A DNA stretch of 64,000 bases, taken from NCBI GenBank assembly GCA_029027985.1, contig CP119076.1, positions 3,036,422 through 3,100,421 on the forward strand, in the 5' to 3' direction. Position 1 is the first letter of the stretch, and every line of letters starts with the position of its first letter. A program made the position numbers and the translations under genes. This DNA comes from Klebsiella aerogenes (GTDB lineage: Bacteria; Pseudomonadota; Gammaproteobacteria; Enterobacterales; Enterobacteriaceae). The notes under the pieces are model-generated. The model made no database searches. It saw only the letters and a list, made by a program, of their open reading frames with translations, and had not been told where the DNA came from. Below are positions 17,848-26,991 of the stretch, piece by piece.

Positions 17848-18635
17848 ATACCACGCTCTCTGCGCCATTGATACTGCCGCGCCCCCGCTGGTTTGGGGGA
17901 ACGACCGCCAGCGTGCTTTGCCATCTGGCGCTGGCTGTGCCTTTTATCATTCACTTCGCCTCGCCGCCCGATGCCGCGCCCCCTGCGGCAGTGATGGTGG
18001 AATATGCGCCGGAACTTGAAGTCTCGTTTATTCATCCCGATCTGCCCCCCGGCGTGACCCAGCAGCGTAAGGTCGAGGCGATGAGCGAACAGGAAACCTC
18101 GGCGCTAAAAGACGCGCCTAAGCTGCTGGTTCACGATGATGCGCAATTAAAGCTGGCAGCGACAAAACCCGAGCCGCGGCGGAAGAAGAAAACCGAGATT
18201 AAAAAGCAGTCTCGTCGCCAGCAACAAGAGGAGAAAGGTAATTCGACCACTACCAGCCTCGCTGCGCCGCCGGTGCAGGCCGCGCTGACTCAGCGCACCG
18301 CGGCGCCGCTGGATAGCGACGCCGCGCGCCTGAGTCAGAATAAGATCCGTTGGGAATCGCTGGTGAAGGGCAAAATCAATAAGATGCGCAATTATCCGGA
18401 CGACGCGCGCCGCCGCAAGCGTACCGGCACCGTCACCATTACCTTCAGCGTGAACGAACGCGGCGAGATACTGCAATCGCAACTGGTGAATTCTTCCGGC
18501 ACCCATTCACTGGACCGCGCCGCGCTACTGGCGCTGGAGAATGCGCGCCCGCTGCCGCCGCCACCTAAAGAACTGCTGCGCAATGGCATAAATAAAGTCA
18601 CGCTGCCGGTGGAGTTCAGCTTATTAAAAATATAA
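17844..18635 (+). CDS. TonB-like energy transducer dedicated to this locus
   Basis: Couples the inner-membrane proton motive force to an outer-membrane receptor. The 263-aa protein has one N-terminal membrane segment (about residues 23-42), a long basic linker (KKKTEIKKQSRRQQQEEKGN region), and a C-terminal TonB domain. That domain starts with NYPDDARRRKRTGTVTITF and holds the conserved central SSGTHSLDRAAL. The linker is short on the classical Pro-Glu/Pro-Lys repeats. It is translationally coupled to chaN and lies before the receptor gene, which suggests it is the receptor's own TonB rather than the housekeeping one. Confidence 0.85.
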   Translation: MNTTLSAPLILPRPRWFGGTTASVLCHLALAVPFIIHFASPPDAAPPAAVMVEYAPELEVSFIHPDLPPGVTQQRKVEAMSEQETSALKDAPKLLVHDDAQLKLAATKPEPRRKKKTEIKKQSRRQQQEEKGNSTTTSLAAPPVQAALTQRTAAPLDSDAARLSQNKIRWESLVKGKINKMRNYPDDARRRKRTGTVTITFSVNERGEILQSQLVNSSGTHSLDRAALLALENARPLPPPPKELLRNGINKVTLPVEFSLLKI

Positions 18636-18715
18636 ATCCAGGGTTCCCTGTTATTTATTCAGGCAATCTGGACGTTATTTATAACGGTCACTGACCACTA
18701 ATGATTTTTTATTTT

Positions 18716-18770
18716 GGGCAATGTGTCATCGCACTTAGCAATAAGCGCGATGCACGCTGCTGCCCTTTTT
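18716..18770 (+). terminator. Hairpin with T-run between the tonB-like and receptor genes
   Basis: GGGCA (18716-18720) pairs with TGCCC (18761-18765), enclosing GTG-T-CATCGC (18723-18732) pairing with GCGATGCAC (18747-18755); five T residues follow. It lies 35 bases before the receptor ATG and could be a partial terminator that sets the ratio of transducer to receptor. Confidence 0.5.
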
Positions 18771-18804
18771 GTGCGTTAAATATTTATTACCTCAGGATTT
18801 GATT

Positions 18805-21027
18805 ATGGAAAAATCACAAATAATTACGGGGCTCGTTACCGGGCTACTTATCGTCAACGGCCAGGCTTTTGCCGCCGAAAGCGAGGGGGAATCGGTCTTC
18901 TCCCCAATCACCGTTACCGATAACCCGCTGGCGGACAACGCAGGCCAGGTCGGCTCTTCTGAGGAGAGCTATACCCGCCCTGGCGCCTACAGTTCGCGAA
19001 CCTTAAATAAGAATCTGCAAAGCCTCGACGCCTCGCTGCGCAGCATGGCGGGCACCTACACGCAAATCGACCCGCTGCAGGGCACCATCAGCGTCAACAT
19101 CCGCGGGATGAACGGGCTGGGACGCGTGAACACCATGGTCGATGGCGTCACCCAGACCTTCTTCGGCATGGCCCCGGCCAACTATCACGGCGGCGCAAAC
19201 ACCGCCGCCGGGGTTCCGCTCGATCCGAACTTCCTCGCCGAGGTTGACGTTACCCGCGGTAATAGCGCAGGTTCCCAGGGCGTCAATGCGCTGGCGGGCA
19301 GCGCGAACCTGCGCACCATCGGCGTCGACGACGTGTTAAAACCGGGGCATCAGGCCGGCCTGCTGTCGCGTTTTTCAGTCGGCGATAACGGTCTTGGCCG
19401 CACCGGCATGGTGGCGGTGGCGGGAAAAACCGACACCTTCGATAACGGCGGCGGCCTCGGCGCGCTGCTTGGCATCAGCGGCACCCGCACCTATGCGACC
19501 TATAAAAACGGCAGCGGCCGCAGCAGCGAAGATTTTATCGGCGAGGATAATAAATATCTGCGTCAGGAACCGCGCTCCCAGCTATATAAAGTCAACTTCA
19601 ACATCGATCAATTCAACCGCTTCGAGTTTTCCGGTCGTAATTACCGCAACAGTTTTACCCGTCGCGATATTAGCAGCGACGACTACTACCTGCGCTATAA
19701 CTACGCGCCGCTCAATGAACTGGTCGAGTTCAACGTATTAGCCAGTACCAGCCGCGGCAACCAGTCGTATAAACCGGAGTCGCTGTACAACTTTAACGAC
19801 TCTTCGACGACCAATAAATCCAACGCGCTGGATATTAGTAACACCAGCCGTTTTCGTCTCACCGACGATGTGTATGCCGCTTTGCAGTTTGGCGGCAAAT
19901 TGATGGACACCCGCTACTCCCGCCGCTTCGTGCAGGATACCGAGACCGACCATAACGCCTTTGCTCCGGCCGGTAAGCAGAAGATCGCTTCGCTGTATAG
20001 CGGGCTATCGCTAAACAAAGATATTTATCAACTCGATCTTAACCTCAACTACACCCGCAGCCGGGTACAGGGGCATAAACCAGCCTGTTCGGATGACGAA
20101 AAATGCTTCCCGCAGGGGGCCACCGATCTGAACGTGAAAGATAATGGTTTTAACCCGTCGGCAACGTTCTCCGCCCAGATAACGCCATGGCTGCAGCCAT
20201 TCGTCAGCTGGAGCCGTTCATCACGCGCGCCGAACGTGCAGGAAGTATTTTTCGCCAACGAGGGCGGCGCATCGATGAACCCGTTCCTTAAACCGGAAAA
20301 GGCGGAAACCTGGGAAGCCGGTTTTAACGTTATCAAAAAAGGGTTGTTGAGCAACGAGGATAGCCTGCATCTCAAAGCCCTGACCTACCGCTCACGGATT
20401 AAAGATTACATCACCAGTGAATCCTTCTTCCTGTGCAGCAACGGCGAGCTTTGCCAGAATATCAACGATGCCTCGTCCGGCTTTAACGCCAATATTTCCA
20501 CTAATATCACCTCGCCGGTCACCACCGAAGGCTATGAGATTGAAGCCGGGTATGACATCGGCTTTGCCTACGCGAACCTGTCGTGGAGCAAGCAGCACAC
20601 CGATCAGCCAACCTCCATCGCCAGTACCGTTTACAGCTTCGCCTATAGCGATCTGAGCGATCTGCCGAGCAGCTACGCCACTCTCGACGTCGGCGGACGC
20701 CTGTTTGACCGCAAGCTCACCGTTGGCAGTCTGGTGAAATTCACCGGCAAATCAAAGCGTTTGAGTACCGAAGGGATCAGCACCGACAGCAACACGGTAC
20801 CCAAAGAGAGCATGCCGAATATCCCAACCATCATCGACCTCTACAGCAGTTGGCAGATGACCGATAACGTGCTGCTGCGTTTTAGCGTGCAAAACGTCAC
20901 TAATCGCGACTACTCCGAGGCGCTCAACCGCATGAACCAGAGCCTTGATAACGCCAAAGAGGGGGCGTCAGTCAACACCACCGCGCGTGGACGGACCTAT
21001 ATCTTCGGCGGCGAAATCCAGTTTTAA
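18805..21027 (+). CDS. TonB-dependent outer-membrane receptor (iron/heme type)
   Basis: Outer-membrane gated beta-barrel for an iron-containing ligand. The ATG at 18805 gives 740 aa with a Sec signal peptide of 23 residues (cut after NGQAFA). The plug domain follows, with a TonB-box-like SPITVTD near residues 33-39 and ISVNIRGMNGLGRVNTMVDG. The barrel ends in the terminal aromatic pattern IFGGEIQF. The sequence style is that of heme or hemoglobin receptors, but no HasA hemophore gene or heme importer is nearby and the ligand cannot be fixed. It follows its own TonB and precedes a YncE-like protein. Confidence 0.85.
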   Translation: MEKSQIITGLVTGLLIVNGQAFAAESEGESVFSPITVTDNPLADNAGQVGSSEESYTRPGAYSSRTLNKNLQSLDASLRSMAGTYTQIDPLQGTISVNIRGMNGLGRVNTMVDGVTQTFFGMAPANYHGGANTAAGVPLDPNFLAEVDVTRGNSAGSQGVNALAGSANLRTIGVDDVLKPGHQAGLLSRFSVGDNGLGRTGMVAVAGKTDTFDNGGGLGALLGISGTRTYATYKNGSGRSSEDFIGEDNKYLRQEPRSQLYKVNFNIDQFNRFEFSGRNYRNSFTRRDISSDDYYLRYNYAPLNELVEFNVLASTSRGNQSYKPESLYNFNDSSTTNKSNALDISNTSRFRLTDDVYAALQFGGKLMDTRYSRRFVQDTETDHNAFAPAGKQKIASLYSGLSLNKDIYQLDLNLNYTRSRVQGHKPACSDDEKCFPQGATDLNVKDNGFNPSATFSAQITPWLQPFVSWSRSSRAPNVQEVFFANEGGASMNPFLKPEKAETWEAGFNVIKKGLLSNEDSLHLKALTYRSRIKDYITSESFFLCSNGELCQNINDASSGFNANISTNITSPVTTEGYEIEAGYDIGFAYANLSWSKQHTDQPTSIASTVYSFAYSDLSDLPSSYATLDVGGRLFDRKLTVGSLVKFTGKSKRLSTEGISTDSNTVPKESMPNIPTIIDLYSSWQMTDNVLLRFSVQNVTNRDYSEALNRMNQSLDNAKEGASVNTTARGRTYIFGGEIQF

Positions 21028-21057
21028 GTCAACCACCTCTGAGCACAGGAAATCATC

Positions 21058-22227
21058 ATGAACTACCGTAACATTGCAACACTGTCCGGCGCGCTGCTGC
21101 TCGCCGCGCTGCTGCCGCAACAGGCCTTCGCCATCGATCCGCCGCAGCGGGAAGCGTCGCGTTTCGCGATGAAAACCAATTACCTGCAGGAAGCCAATGA
21201 AGGCGTGTACGAACTGGCATTCGATAGCGGCGACAATCTGCTTTTCGCCGCCGCCACGGACCGGGTTAACCGCGCGGCCAATAAAGGCTACTTATATGTC
21301 TTTAATCCGGCAACGCTGCAGATTATTCAGCGCTACAATATGCCCTGGCGCGCCTTTTCGCTGGCGATGAATCAGCCAGCGCGGGCGCTGTATGTGGGCC
21401 ACACCCAGGCAGCCACGCTGCGTATTAGCCTGTTTGACGCCGCCAGCGGTAAAATCACGCACACCAGCCAGCGCCTGAGCTTTGCCACCGACGGCGCCGC
21501 GGATTCGCGCTTCGAACATCTGCGCCATATGGTTTACGGCAGCGCCGCCGACACCTTGTTCGTCAGCTACAGCCATATGCAGAAAACCAAAGACGGCATG
21601 CGTCCGCTGCACAAACTGCTAATGCTCGACGGCAGCACGCTGCAGCTTAAAGGTGAAGTCAAAGGAGCCTACCGCGGTACCGCCTACGGCCTGACGCTGG
21701 ATGAAAAAACGCAAAAGATCTACGTTGGCGGCCGCGACTATATCAACGAGATCGATGCTAAAACGCAGCAGGTATTACGCACTATTCCTCTTAACGCGCC
21801 GCAGCTGGCCAGCGCGCAAAACCTGATCGTCGATTCTGCTTCCGGGCGCATCTTCGTGGTCGCCTTCGATCACGACGATCGCAGCGGCCCGCACGACGGC
21901 CTGTATATTTTCGATCTGAAAGACGGCAAATCGTTGGGCTACGTCCGCACCGGCATCGGCGCCAATGCGGTGCGCTACAATCCAAAATATAACGAGCTGT
22001 ACGTCAGCAACTTCACCAGCGGTACCATTAGCGTCGTCGATGGCAAAACCTGGCGCGTGACAAAGGAATTCCGCACGCCGGTGTATCCTAACCAGATGGT
22101 GCTGTCGCCGGATATGGATACGCTGTACGTCGGCATTAAAGAAGGGTTCAATCGCGACTGGGATCCGGAGGTATTTGTCGACGGGGCAAAAGAGCGCATT
22201 CTGCGCATTGATTTAAGCAAATCGTAA
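21058..22227 (+). CDS. Periplasmic YncE-like beta-propeller protein
   Basis: Exported protein of 389 aa with a signal peptide ending at PQQAFA. The rest is a chain of YVTN/NHL-like repeats, e.g. KIYVGGRDYINEID, LYVSNFTSGTISVVDG and LYVGIKEG, typical of a seven-bladed propeller like E. coli YncE, which is longer here by about 35 residues. YncE is iron-regulated and linked to the receptor YncD in E. coli; here too it follows a TonB-dependent receptor, 30 bases downstream. Its biochemical role is unknown; helping ligand capture in the periplasm is an inference. Confidence 0.8.
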   Translation: MNYRNIATLSGALLLAALLPQQAFAIDPPQREASRFAMKTNYLQEANEGVYELAFDSGDNLLFAAATDRVNRAANKGYLYVFNPATLQIIQRYNMPWRAFSLAMNQPARALYVGHTQAATLRISLFDAASGKITHTSQRLSFATDGAADSRFEHLRHMVYGSAADTLFVSYSHMQKTKDGMRPLHKLLMLDGSTLQLKGEVKGAYRGTAYGLTLDEKTQKIYVGGRDYINEIDAKTQQVLRTIPLNAPQLASAQNLIVDSASGRIFVVAFDHDDRSGPHDGLYIFDLKDGKSLGYVRTGIGANAVRYNPKYNELYVSNFTSGTISVVDGKTWRVTKEFRTPVYPNQMVLSPDMDTLYVGIKEGFNRDWDPEVFVDGAKERILRIDLSKS

Positions 22228-22234
22228 ATAGCCT

Positions 22235-22257
22235 AACCACCTGCCCGCCAGGTGGTT
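22235..22257. terminator. Terminator between the propeller gene and fliA
   Basis: AACCACCTG and CAGGTGGTT form a 9-bp stem around CCCGC, with TTATT following on the plus strand. The two flanking genes converge on it. Confidence 0.75.
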
Positions 22258-22270
22258 ATTCACTCTGGCA

Positions 22271-22993
22271 TCAACCGTCGTGGGCCAGCTTCGCGCGCAG
22301 GCGCTTAATCGCCTGACTGTGCAACTGGCTGACGCGTGACTCCCCAACCTCCAGTACCGCGCCGATCTCTTTAAGATTCAGCTCTTCCTGATAGTAGAGG
22401 GTAAGAACCATTTTTTCGCGATCCGGCAACGCTTCGATGGCATCAATCACCCGCTGGCGCAGGCTACCTTCCAGCAGGTAGTGCAGCGGATTCGCCTCTT
22501 CATGGCCTTCCAGCAGCCGTTCGGCATTTTCACCCTGCTCTTCGCGCCATTCGTCGTAGGAGAACAGCTGGCTGTTGTTGGTATCGAGCAGGATTTGTCG
22601 ATACTCGGCAAGCGTCATATTCAGCGCCTGCGCGAGTTCGCTTTCGCTGGCCGGGCGACCCAGATGCTGCTCCAGCTTCTGCATCGCCTGCGCGACTTCG
22701 CGGGCGTTGCGCCGCACGCTACGCGGCACCCAGTCACGGCTGCGCAGTTCATCAAGCATCGCGCCACGGATGCGCTGTACCGCATAGGTCGTAAAGGCGG
22801 TTCCCTGTAGAGAATCGTAACGCTCAATGGCGTTCAATAATCCTATCCCCCCGGCCTGCAGCAGGTCGTCGAGCTCGACGCTGGCGGGCAGCCTGACCTG
22901 CAGGCGCAACGCCTCGTGCCGCACTAACGGAACGTAGCGCAGCCAGAGAGAATTTTTGTCCATCACGCCTTCGGCGGTATACAAATCGCTCAC
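22271..22993 (-). CDS. fliA: Flagellar sigma factor sigma-28
   Basis: RNA polymerase sigma factor for late flagellar (class 3) genes, held in check by FlgM until the hook is complete. The 240-aa protein has the core-binding region 2 (ELDDLLQAGGIGLLNAIERYD), region 3 (RDWVPRSVRR) and region 4 (LTLYYQEELNLKEIGAVL, then GESRVSQLHSQAIKRLR). It begins with GTG, like E. coli fliA, and aligns from its first residues. The two promoters it should serve are visible before fliC and fliD. Unlike E. coli, no fliZ follows; an iron-uptake gene set does. Confidence 0.96.
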   Translation of the reverse strand: MSDLYTAEGVMDKNSLWLRYVPLVRHEALRLQVRLPASVELDDLLQAGGIGLLNAIERYDSLQGTAFTTYAVQRIRGAMLDELRSRDWVPRSVRRNAREVAQAMQKLEQHLGRPASESELAQALNMTLAEYRQILLDTNNSQLFSYDEWREEQGENAERLLEGHEEANPLHYLLEGSLRQRVIDAIEALPDREKMVLTLYYQEELNLKEIGAVLEVGESRVSQLHSQAIKRLRAKLAHDG

Positions 22994-23142
22994 TATTTCT
23001 TGAACCTACGGATAAGAGAGTCAGCGCTATTATGCGGAGGGAGGAAAAAGCCAATCGACGGAAAAACCGCATAAAACAGTCTTTATTTACGACATGCTTT
23101 ATCACGCCGCCGTTTTCGTGCCGGGCAGCGAGTTGACAGCAA

Positions 23143-23162
23143 AACCCCGCCGAAGCGGGGTT
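23143..23162 (-). terminator. fliC terminator
   Basis: Read on the minus strand, AACCCCGC-TTCG-GCGGGGTT followed by TTGC forms an 8-bp stem with a stable TTCG loop, 30 bases after the fliC stop. Confidence 0.8.
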
Positions 23163-23191
23163 GAGGATGCGACAGTAATCGACAGAGACGA

Positions 23192-24463
23192 TTAACGCAG
23201 CAGGGACAGCACGTTCTGAGTAGACTGGTTAGCCTGCGCCAGCACGGAGGTGCCCGCCTGTTGCAGGATGTTGGCGCGGCTCATGTTGGACACTTCAGTC
23301 GCGTAGTCGGCGTCCTGGATACGGGACTGGGAAGCAGACAGGTTGTTCACGGTGCTGTTCAGGTTGTTGATAACAGAATCGAAACGGTTCTGTACCGCAC
23401 CCAGAGAGGAGCGCAGTTGATCAACCTGGGACAGGGCTTTGTCTAATACTTCCAGGGGTTTTTCAGTTTTAACTTCTGTAGACAGCTGTTCACCTTTAGT
23501 TACCTTACCCGTTGTTTCATCAACGGTTGCTTTAAAGTAAGCCTCCTTACCATCAGCATCTTTACCTTGAACTACATAGCCATTTGGCTGGCCTTTGTCA
23601 TCTTTGATAGATTGCAGTTTTTCACCTGTCTCCAAACCTGTGAGTGGTGTAGTACCCACCGTTGTTGAGGTAACTGCCTTCAAATCTGCTGGTTCAACTC
23701 CAACTACATCACTTGAATTGCTTGAATCAAAGGTAAATTCACCATTTGTACCGAGGGTACCCTTCACCCATTCCGAATCGTCTGTTTTGATATAGTGATT
23801 GCTACCGGATGAATAAACTATACCATCTACTGACGTTTTTTTAGACGTTGCGTCATCTTCAGCAATTGTTGGCGCCCCCTTCTTATCAAAGGAAGTAATT
23901 TCAGTATCAATCGATTTGGTATCAAAACCATTTGCCACATTGAACTTATCTAATCCAAGTGAACCCGCATCAATTTTTCCCAAATCAATATCGATAGTTT
24001 CTCCATCGTTAGCACCAACCTGGATAGTCAGCTTATTCTGCTCACCACTCAGCACTTTCACACCGTTGAAATCAGTCTGTTCGGAGATACGGTTGATTTC
24101 AGCCAGACGCTGGGTGATTTCGTCCTGGATGGACTGCAGGTCGCTGGAGGAGTTAGAACCGTTCTGCGCCTGTACGGTCAGACGACGGATGTTCTGCAGG
24201 TTGTCGTTGACTTCGTTCAGCGCGCCTTCGGTGGTCTGCGCCAGGGAGATACCGTCGTTGGCGTTACGGGAAGCCTGAGTTAGGCCCTTGATGTTAGCGG
24301 TGAAACGGTTGGAGATCGCCTGACCCGCGGCATCGTCCTTGGCGCTGTTGATGCGCAGACCAGAAGACAGACGCTCAATCGCCGTGCCCAGGGAAGACTG
24401 GGATTTGTTCAGGTTGTTTTGCGCCATCAGCGACAGGCTGTTGGTATTAATTACTTGTGCCAT
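23192..24463 (-). CDS. fliC: Flagellin, filament subunit
   Basis: Structural protein of the flagellar filament, exported through the flagellar type III system. The 423-aa product has the conserved D0/D1 N-terminus ([12 protein letters not shown], then [20 protein letters not shown]) and C-terminus ([20 protein letters not shown], ending QNVLSLLR). The middle, about residues 175-330, is variable and short compared with E. coli K-12 flagellin of 498 aa; its DNA is clearly more AT-rich than the ends. The start at 24463 is chosen for the AAGGA 9 bases upstream. A sigma-28 promoter lies about 95 bases upstream. Confidence 0.97.
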   Translation of the reverse strand: MAQVINTNSLSLMAQNNLNKSQSSLGTAIERLSSGLRINSAKDDAAGQAISNRFTANIKGLTQASRNANDGISLAQTTEGALNEVNDNLQNIRRLTVQAQNGSNSSSDLQSIQDEITQRLAEINRISEQTDFNGVKVLSGEQNKLTIQVGANDGETIDIDLGKIDAGSLGLDKFNVANGFDTKSIDTEITSFDKKGAPTIAEDDATSKKTSVDGIVYSSGSNHYIKTDDSEWVKGTLGTNGEFTFDSSNSSDVVGVEPADLKAVTSTTVGTTPLTGLETGEKLQSIKDDKGQPNGYVVQGKDADGKEAYFKATVDETTGKVTKGEQLSTEVKTEKPLEVLDKALSQVDQLRSSLGAVQNRFDSVINNLNSTVNNLSASQSRIQDADYATEVSNMSRANILQQAGTSVLAQANQSTQNVLSLLR

Positions 24464-24556
24464 TATTTGCATTCCTTACGAGTCAGTTGCGTTCTGTGCA
24501 ACGTGGTTAAAAGGTTCGGGCTTGCTTGCCCACGGCGTCAACCACCGTCCCCTCTG

Positions 24557-24583
24557 GTATCGACCCTTCCCTTGCAACCTTTA
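24557..24583 (-). promoter_or_regulatory. Sigma-28 promoter of fliC
   Basis: On the minus strand TAAA, a 15-base spacer and GTCGATAC match the FliA consensus TAAA-N15-GCCGATAA with two differences. Confidence 0.8.
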
Positions 24584-24679
24584 GCCATTTTTTTAAAATT
24601 TTTTACCGCCGCGGCAATGGCGAAAATAACGCACTTTTTCCCGCTTCTATTACGCCATCGACTTTTTGATTTTTTCGGT

Positions 24680-24706
24680 AAACTTTTTCTCCGTTGGGCC
24701 GATAAC
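24680..24706 (+). promoter_or_regulatory. Sigma-28 promoter of fliDST
   Basis: TAAA, exactly 15 bases, then GCCGATAA: a perfect match to the FliA consensus, 40 bases before the fliD start. Confidence 0.92.
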
Positions 24707-24745
24707 GCAAAAAGCGAATAACGTCATTAGTAAGGAGAAACACCA

Positions 24746-26149
24746 ATGGCATCGATCAGTTCCTTAGGCATCGGCTCAGGACTCGACCTCAACGGTTTAC
24801 TGGACAAACTCAGCAAGGCGGAACAACAACGTCTGACGCCGTATACCACTCAGCAAACCAGCTACAAAGCACAGCTAACGGCCTATGGCACGTTAAAAAG
24901 CTCGCTGGAAAAATTCGATAACCTGAGTAAGGACCTGGCCAAGCCGGAGTTTTTCAATAGCACCACCGCCACTAAGCACGATCAGTTCACCATCACCACC
25001 ACCGATAAAGCCGTGCCGGGCAACTATAGCGTCGAGGTGCAAAAGCTGGCGCAGCCGCAGACGCTGACCACCCAGGAGACGATTACCGACCAACAAGAGA
25101 AACTGGGCACCGCCGGCAACAGCAACCGTTCAATTACCCTCACCGCCGGCAATCCGCCGAAAGAGACCACTATTCCGCTGAGCGATGACCAAACCTCGTT
25201 GCTGGAGATGCGTGACGCGATCAACGGCGCCAAAGCCGGGGTCACCGCCAGCATCATGCGCGTCGGAGACAATGACTATCAGTTGGCGCTCAGCTCGACC
25301 ACCAGCGGCGAGAAAAGCACTATCTCGGTACAGGTCAACAACGACAATAAGCTCGGCGCTATCCTTAACTACGACAGCGCCAGCAATAGCGGGGCAATGA
25401 AGCAAACGGTCGCTGGCCAGGATGCGGAAATCACCGTGAACGGCACTAAAATCAAACGCAGTACCAACTCGATTGCCGATGCGTTGCAGGGCGTCACCCT
25501 CGATTTGAAAACCACCACCAAAGCCGGTGAGCCGCAGAATCTGGTGATCGGCATCGATAAAAGCGGTACCGCCGATAAGATTAAATCCTGGGTCGATAGC
25601 TACAACTCGCTGCTCGATACCTTCGGCTCGCTGACCAAATATACCCCGGTAAAAACCGGCGAGGCGCAAAGCGCGAACAATGGCGCGCTACTTGGCGACA
25701 ACACCTTGCGCGGCGTTCAGTCATCGATCAAAAGCGCGCTCAGCGCCGCCCAGGACAACCCGGAGCTGAAAGGTCTTGGCAATCTGGGTATCTCCACCAA
25801 TACCAAAACCGGCAAGCTGGAAATCGACAGCACAAAACTCAACAAAGCGCTTGATGAGAAGCCGGATCAGGTGGCCAATTTCTTCGCTGGTAACGGTAAA
25901 GACACCGGTATGGCCACCGAAATCCATAATGAAATCCAGAACTATATTAAAGCGGGCGGCATCATCGAGAACTCGACCAAAAGCATCAACACCAATCTCG
26001 ATCGCCTCAACCTGCAAATTGACACCGTTTCCGACAGCATTCAAAACACGATCGATCGCTATAAACAACAATTTGTTCAACTGGATACCATGATGTCCAA
26101 GCTGAGCAGTACGGGTAACTACTTACAACAGCAGTTCTCGTCCCAGTAA
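24746..26149 (+). CDS. fliD: Flagellar filament cap protein
   Basis: Forms the cap at the filament tip that folds incoming flagellin. The 467-aa length equals that of E. coli FliD (468). The N-terminus SSLGIGSGLDLNGLLDKL and the C-terminal coiled segment NLQIDTVSDSIQNTIDRYKQ are the family ends; the middle is a variable beta region. It has an AAGGAG ribosome binding site and a perfect sigma-28 promoter, and begins the fliD-fliS-fliT operon. Confidence 0.96.
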   Translation: MASISSLGIGSGLDLNGLLDKLSKAEQQRLTPYTTQQTSYKAQLTAYGTLKSSLEKFDNLSKDLAKPEFFNSTTATKHDQFTITTTDKAVPGNYSVEVQKLAQPQTLTTQETITDQQEKLGTAGNSNRSITLTAGNPPKETTIPLSDDQTSLLEMRDAINGAKAGVTASIMRVGDNDYQLALSSTTSGEKSTISVQVNNDNKLGAILNYDSASNSGAMKQTVAGQDAEITVNGTKIKRSTNSIADALQGVTLDLKTTTKAGEPQNLVIGIDKSGTADKIKSWVDSYNSLLDTFGSLTKYTPVKTGEAQSANNGALLGDNTLRGVQSSIKSALSAAQDNPELKGLGNLGISTNTKTGKLEIDSTKLNKALDEKPDQVANFFAGNGKDTGMATEIHNEIQNYIKAGGIIENSTKSINTNLDRLNLQIDTVSDSIQNTIDRYKQQFVQLDTMMSKLSSTGNYLQQQFSSQ

Positions 26150-26173
26150 CTCTCAATCAGGTAATGAAACAAC

Positions 26174-26584
26174 ATGTATAACCGTAGCGGCACGCAAGCC
26201 TACGCACAGGTCAGTCTGGAAAGCAGCGCCATCAGCGCCAGCCCGCACCAGTTAATCGTAATGTTGTTCGACGGGGCGTTAAACGCCCTGCTTCGCGCAC
26301 GCATCCTGATGAATCAGGGCGATATTGCCGGAAAAGGCCAGGCGCTGTCGAAAGCGATCAACATCATCGACAACGGGCTGAAAAGCGGTCTCGACCACCA
26401 GCAGGGCGGAGAAATCGCCGATAATCTGGCGGCGCTGTACGATTATATGAAGCGACGACTGATGCAGGCCAATCTGCATAACGACGAAGCGGCGATCGTC
26501 GAAGTGGTCAAGCTGCTGGAGAATATCGCCGATGCCTGGCGCCAGATCGGCCCCCACTATCAACCTGCGCAGGGTACACTGTGA
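26174..26584 (+). CDS. fliS: Flagellin export chaperone
   Basis: Cytoplasmic chaperone that binds the C-terminus of FliC and keeps it from polymerising before export. The 136-aa all-helical protein shows the family pattern YAQVSLESSAISASPHQLIV and LYDYMKRRLMQANL. It lies 24 bases after fliD and overlaps fliT. Confidence 0.95.
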   Translation: MYNRSGTQAYAQVSLESSAISASPHQLIVMLFDGALNALLRARILMNQGDIAGKGQALSKAINIIDNGLKSGLDHQQGGEIADNLAALYDYMKRRLMQANLHNDEAAIVEVVKLLENIADAWRQIGPHYQPAQGTL

Positions 26585-26991
26585 TGGAACGCCAACAGCA
26601 ACTTTTAGCCGCCTATCATCAGATCCATACCCTGAGCAGTGAGATGATTGCCCTGGCGCGCGCCGGGCAATGGGAAGCGCTGGTCGAAATGCAATTCATC
26701 TATGTGACGGCGGTCGAGAAAACCGCCGAGTTCACCGGCAAAGCGGGGCCATCGCTGGCCCTGCAGGAGATGCTGAACGTCAGGCTCAAGCAGATTATCG
26801 ACAACGAAAGCGAACTAAAATTGCTGTTGCAACAGCGGATGGAAGAGTTGAAAACGCTGATCGGTCAATCCACCCGCCAGAACGCGGTCAACCACGCTTA
26901 TGGTCAGTTCGACGATCGCTCGCTACTGCTGGGTCAATTACCGACAGATAATGTCATTGCCATGAAGGGCGAAAGCGAAGAATTACAATAA
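26584..26991 (+). CDS. fliT: FliD chaperone and FlhDC regulator
   Basis: Small helical chaperone for FliD which, when free, inhibits FlhDC in Salmonella. The ATG at 26584 overlaps the fliS TGA (ATGA); an upstream GTG at 26581 is less likely. The 135-aa sequence is rich in Gln, Glu and Leu with heptad-like spacing, and is somewhat longer than E. coli FliT (121). Assignment rests mainly on position in the fliDST operon and on size. Confidence 0.9.
   Translation: MERQQQLLAAYHQIHTLSSEMIALARAGQWEALVEMQFIYVTAVEKTAEFTGKAGPSLALQEMLNVRLKQIIDNESELKLLLQQRMEELKTLIGQSTRQNAVNHAYGQFDDRSLLLGQLPTDNVIAMKGESEELQ

Noticed and set aside
23026-23100. Search for a sigma-28 promoter before fliA.
   Set aside because: TAAA elements are present on the minus strand but none has the 15-base spacing to a GCCGATAA-like element.
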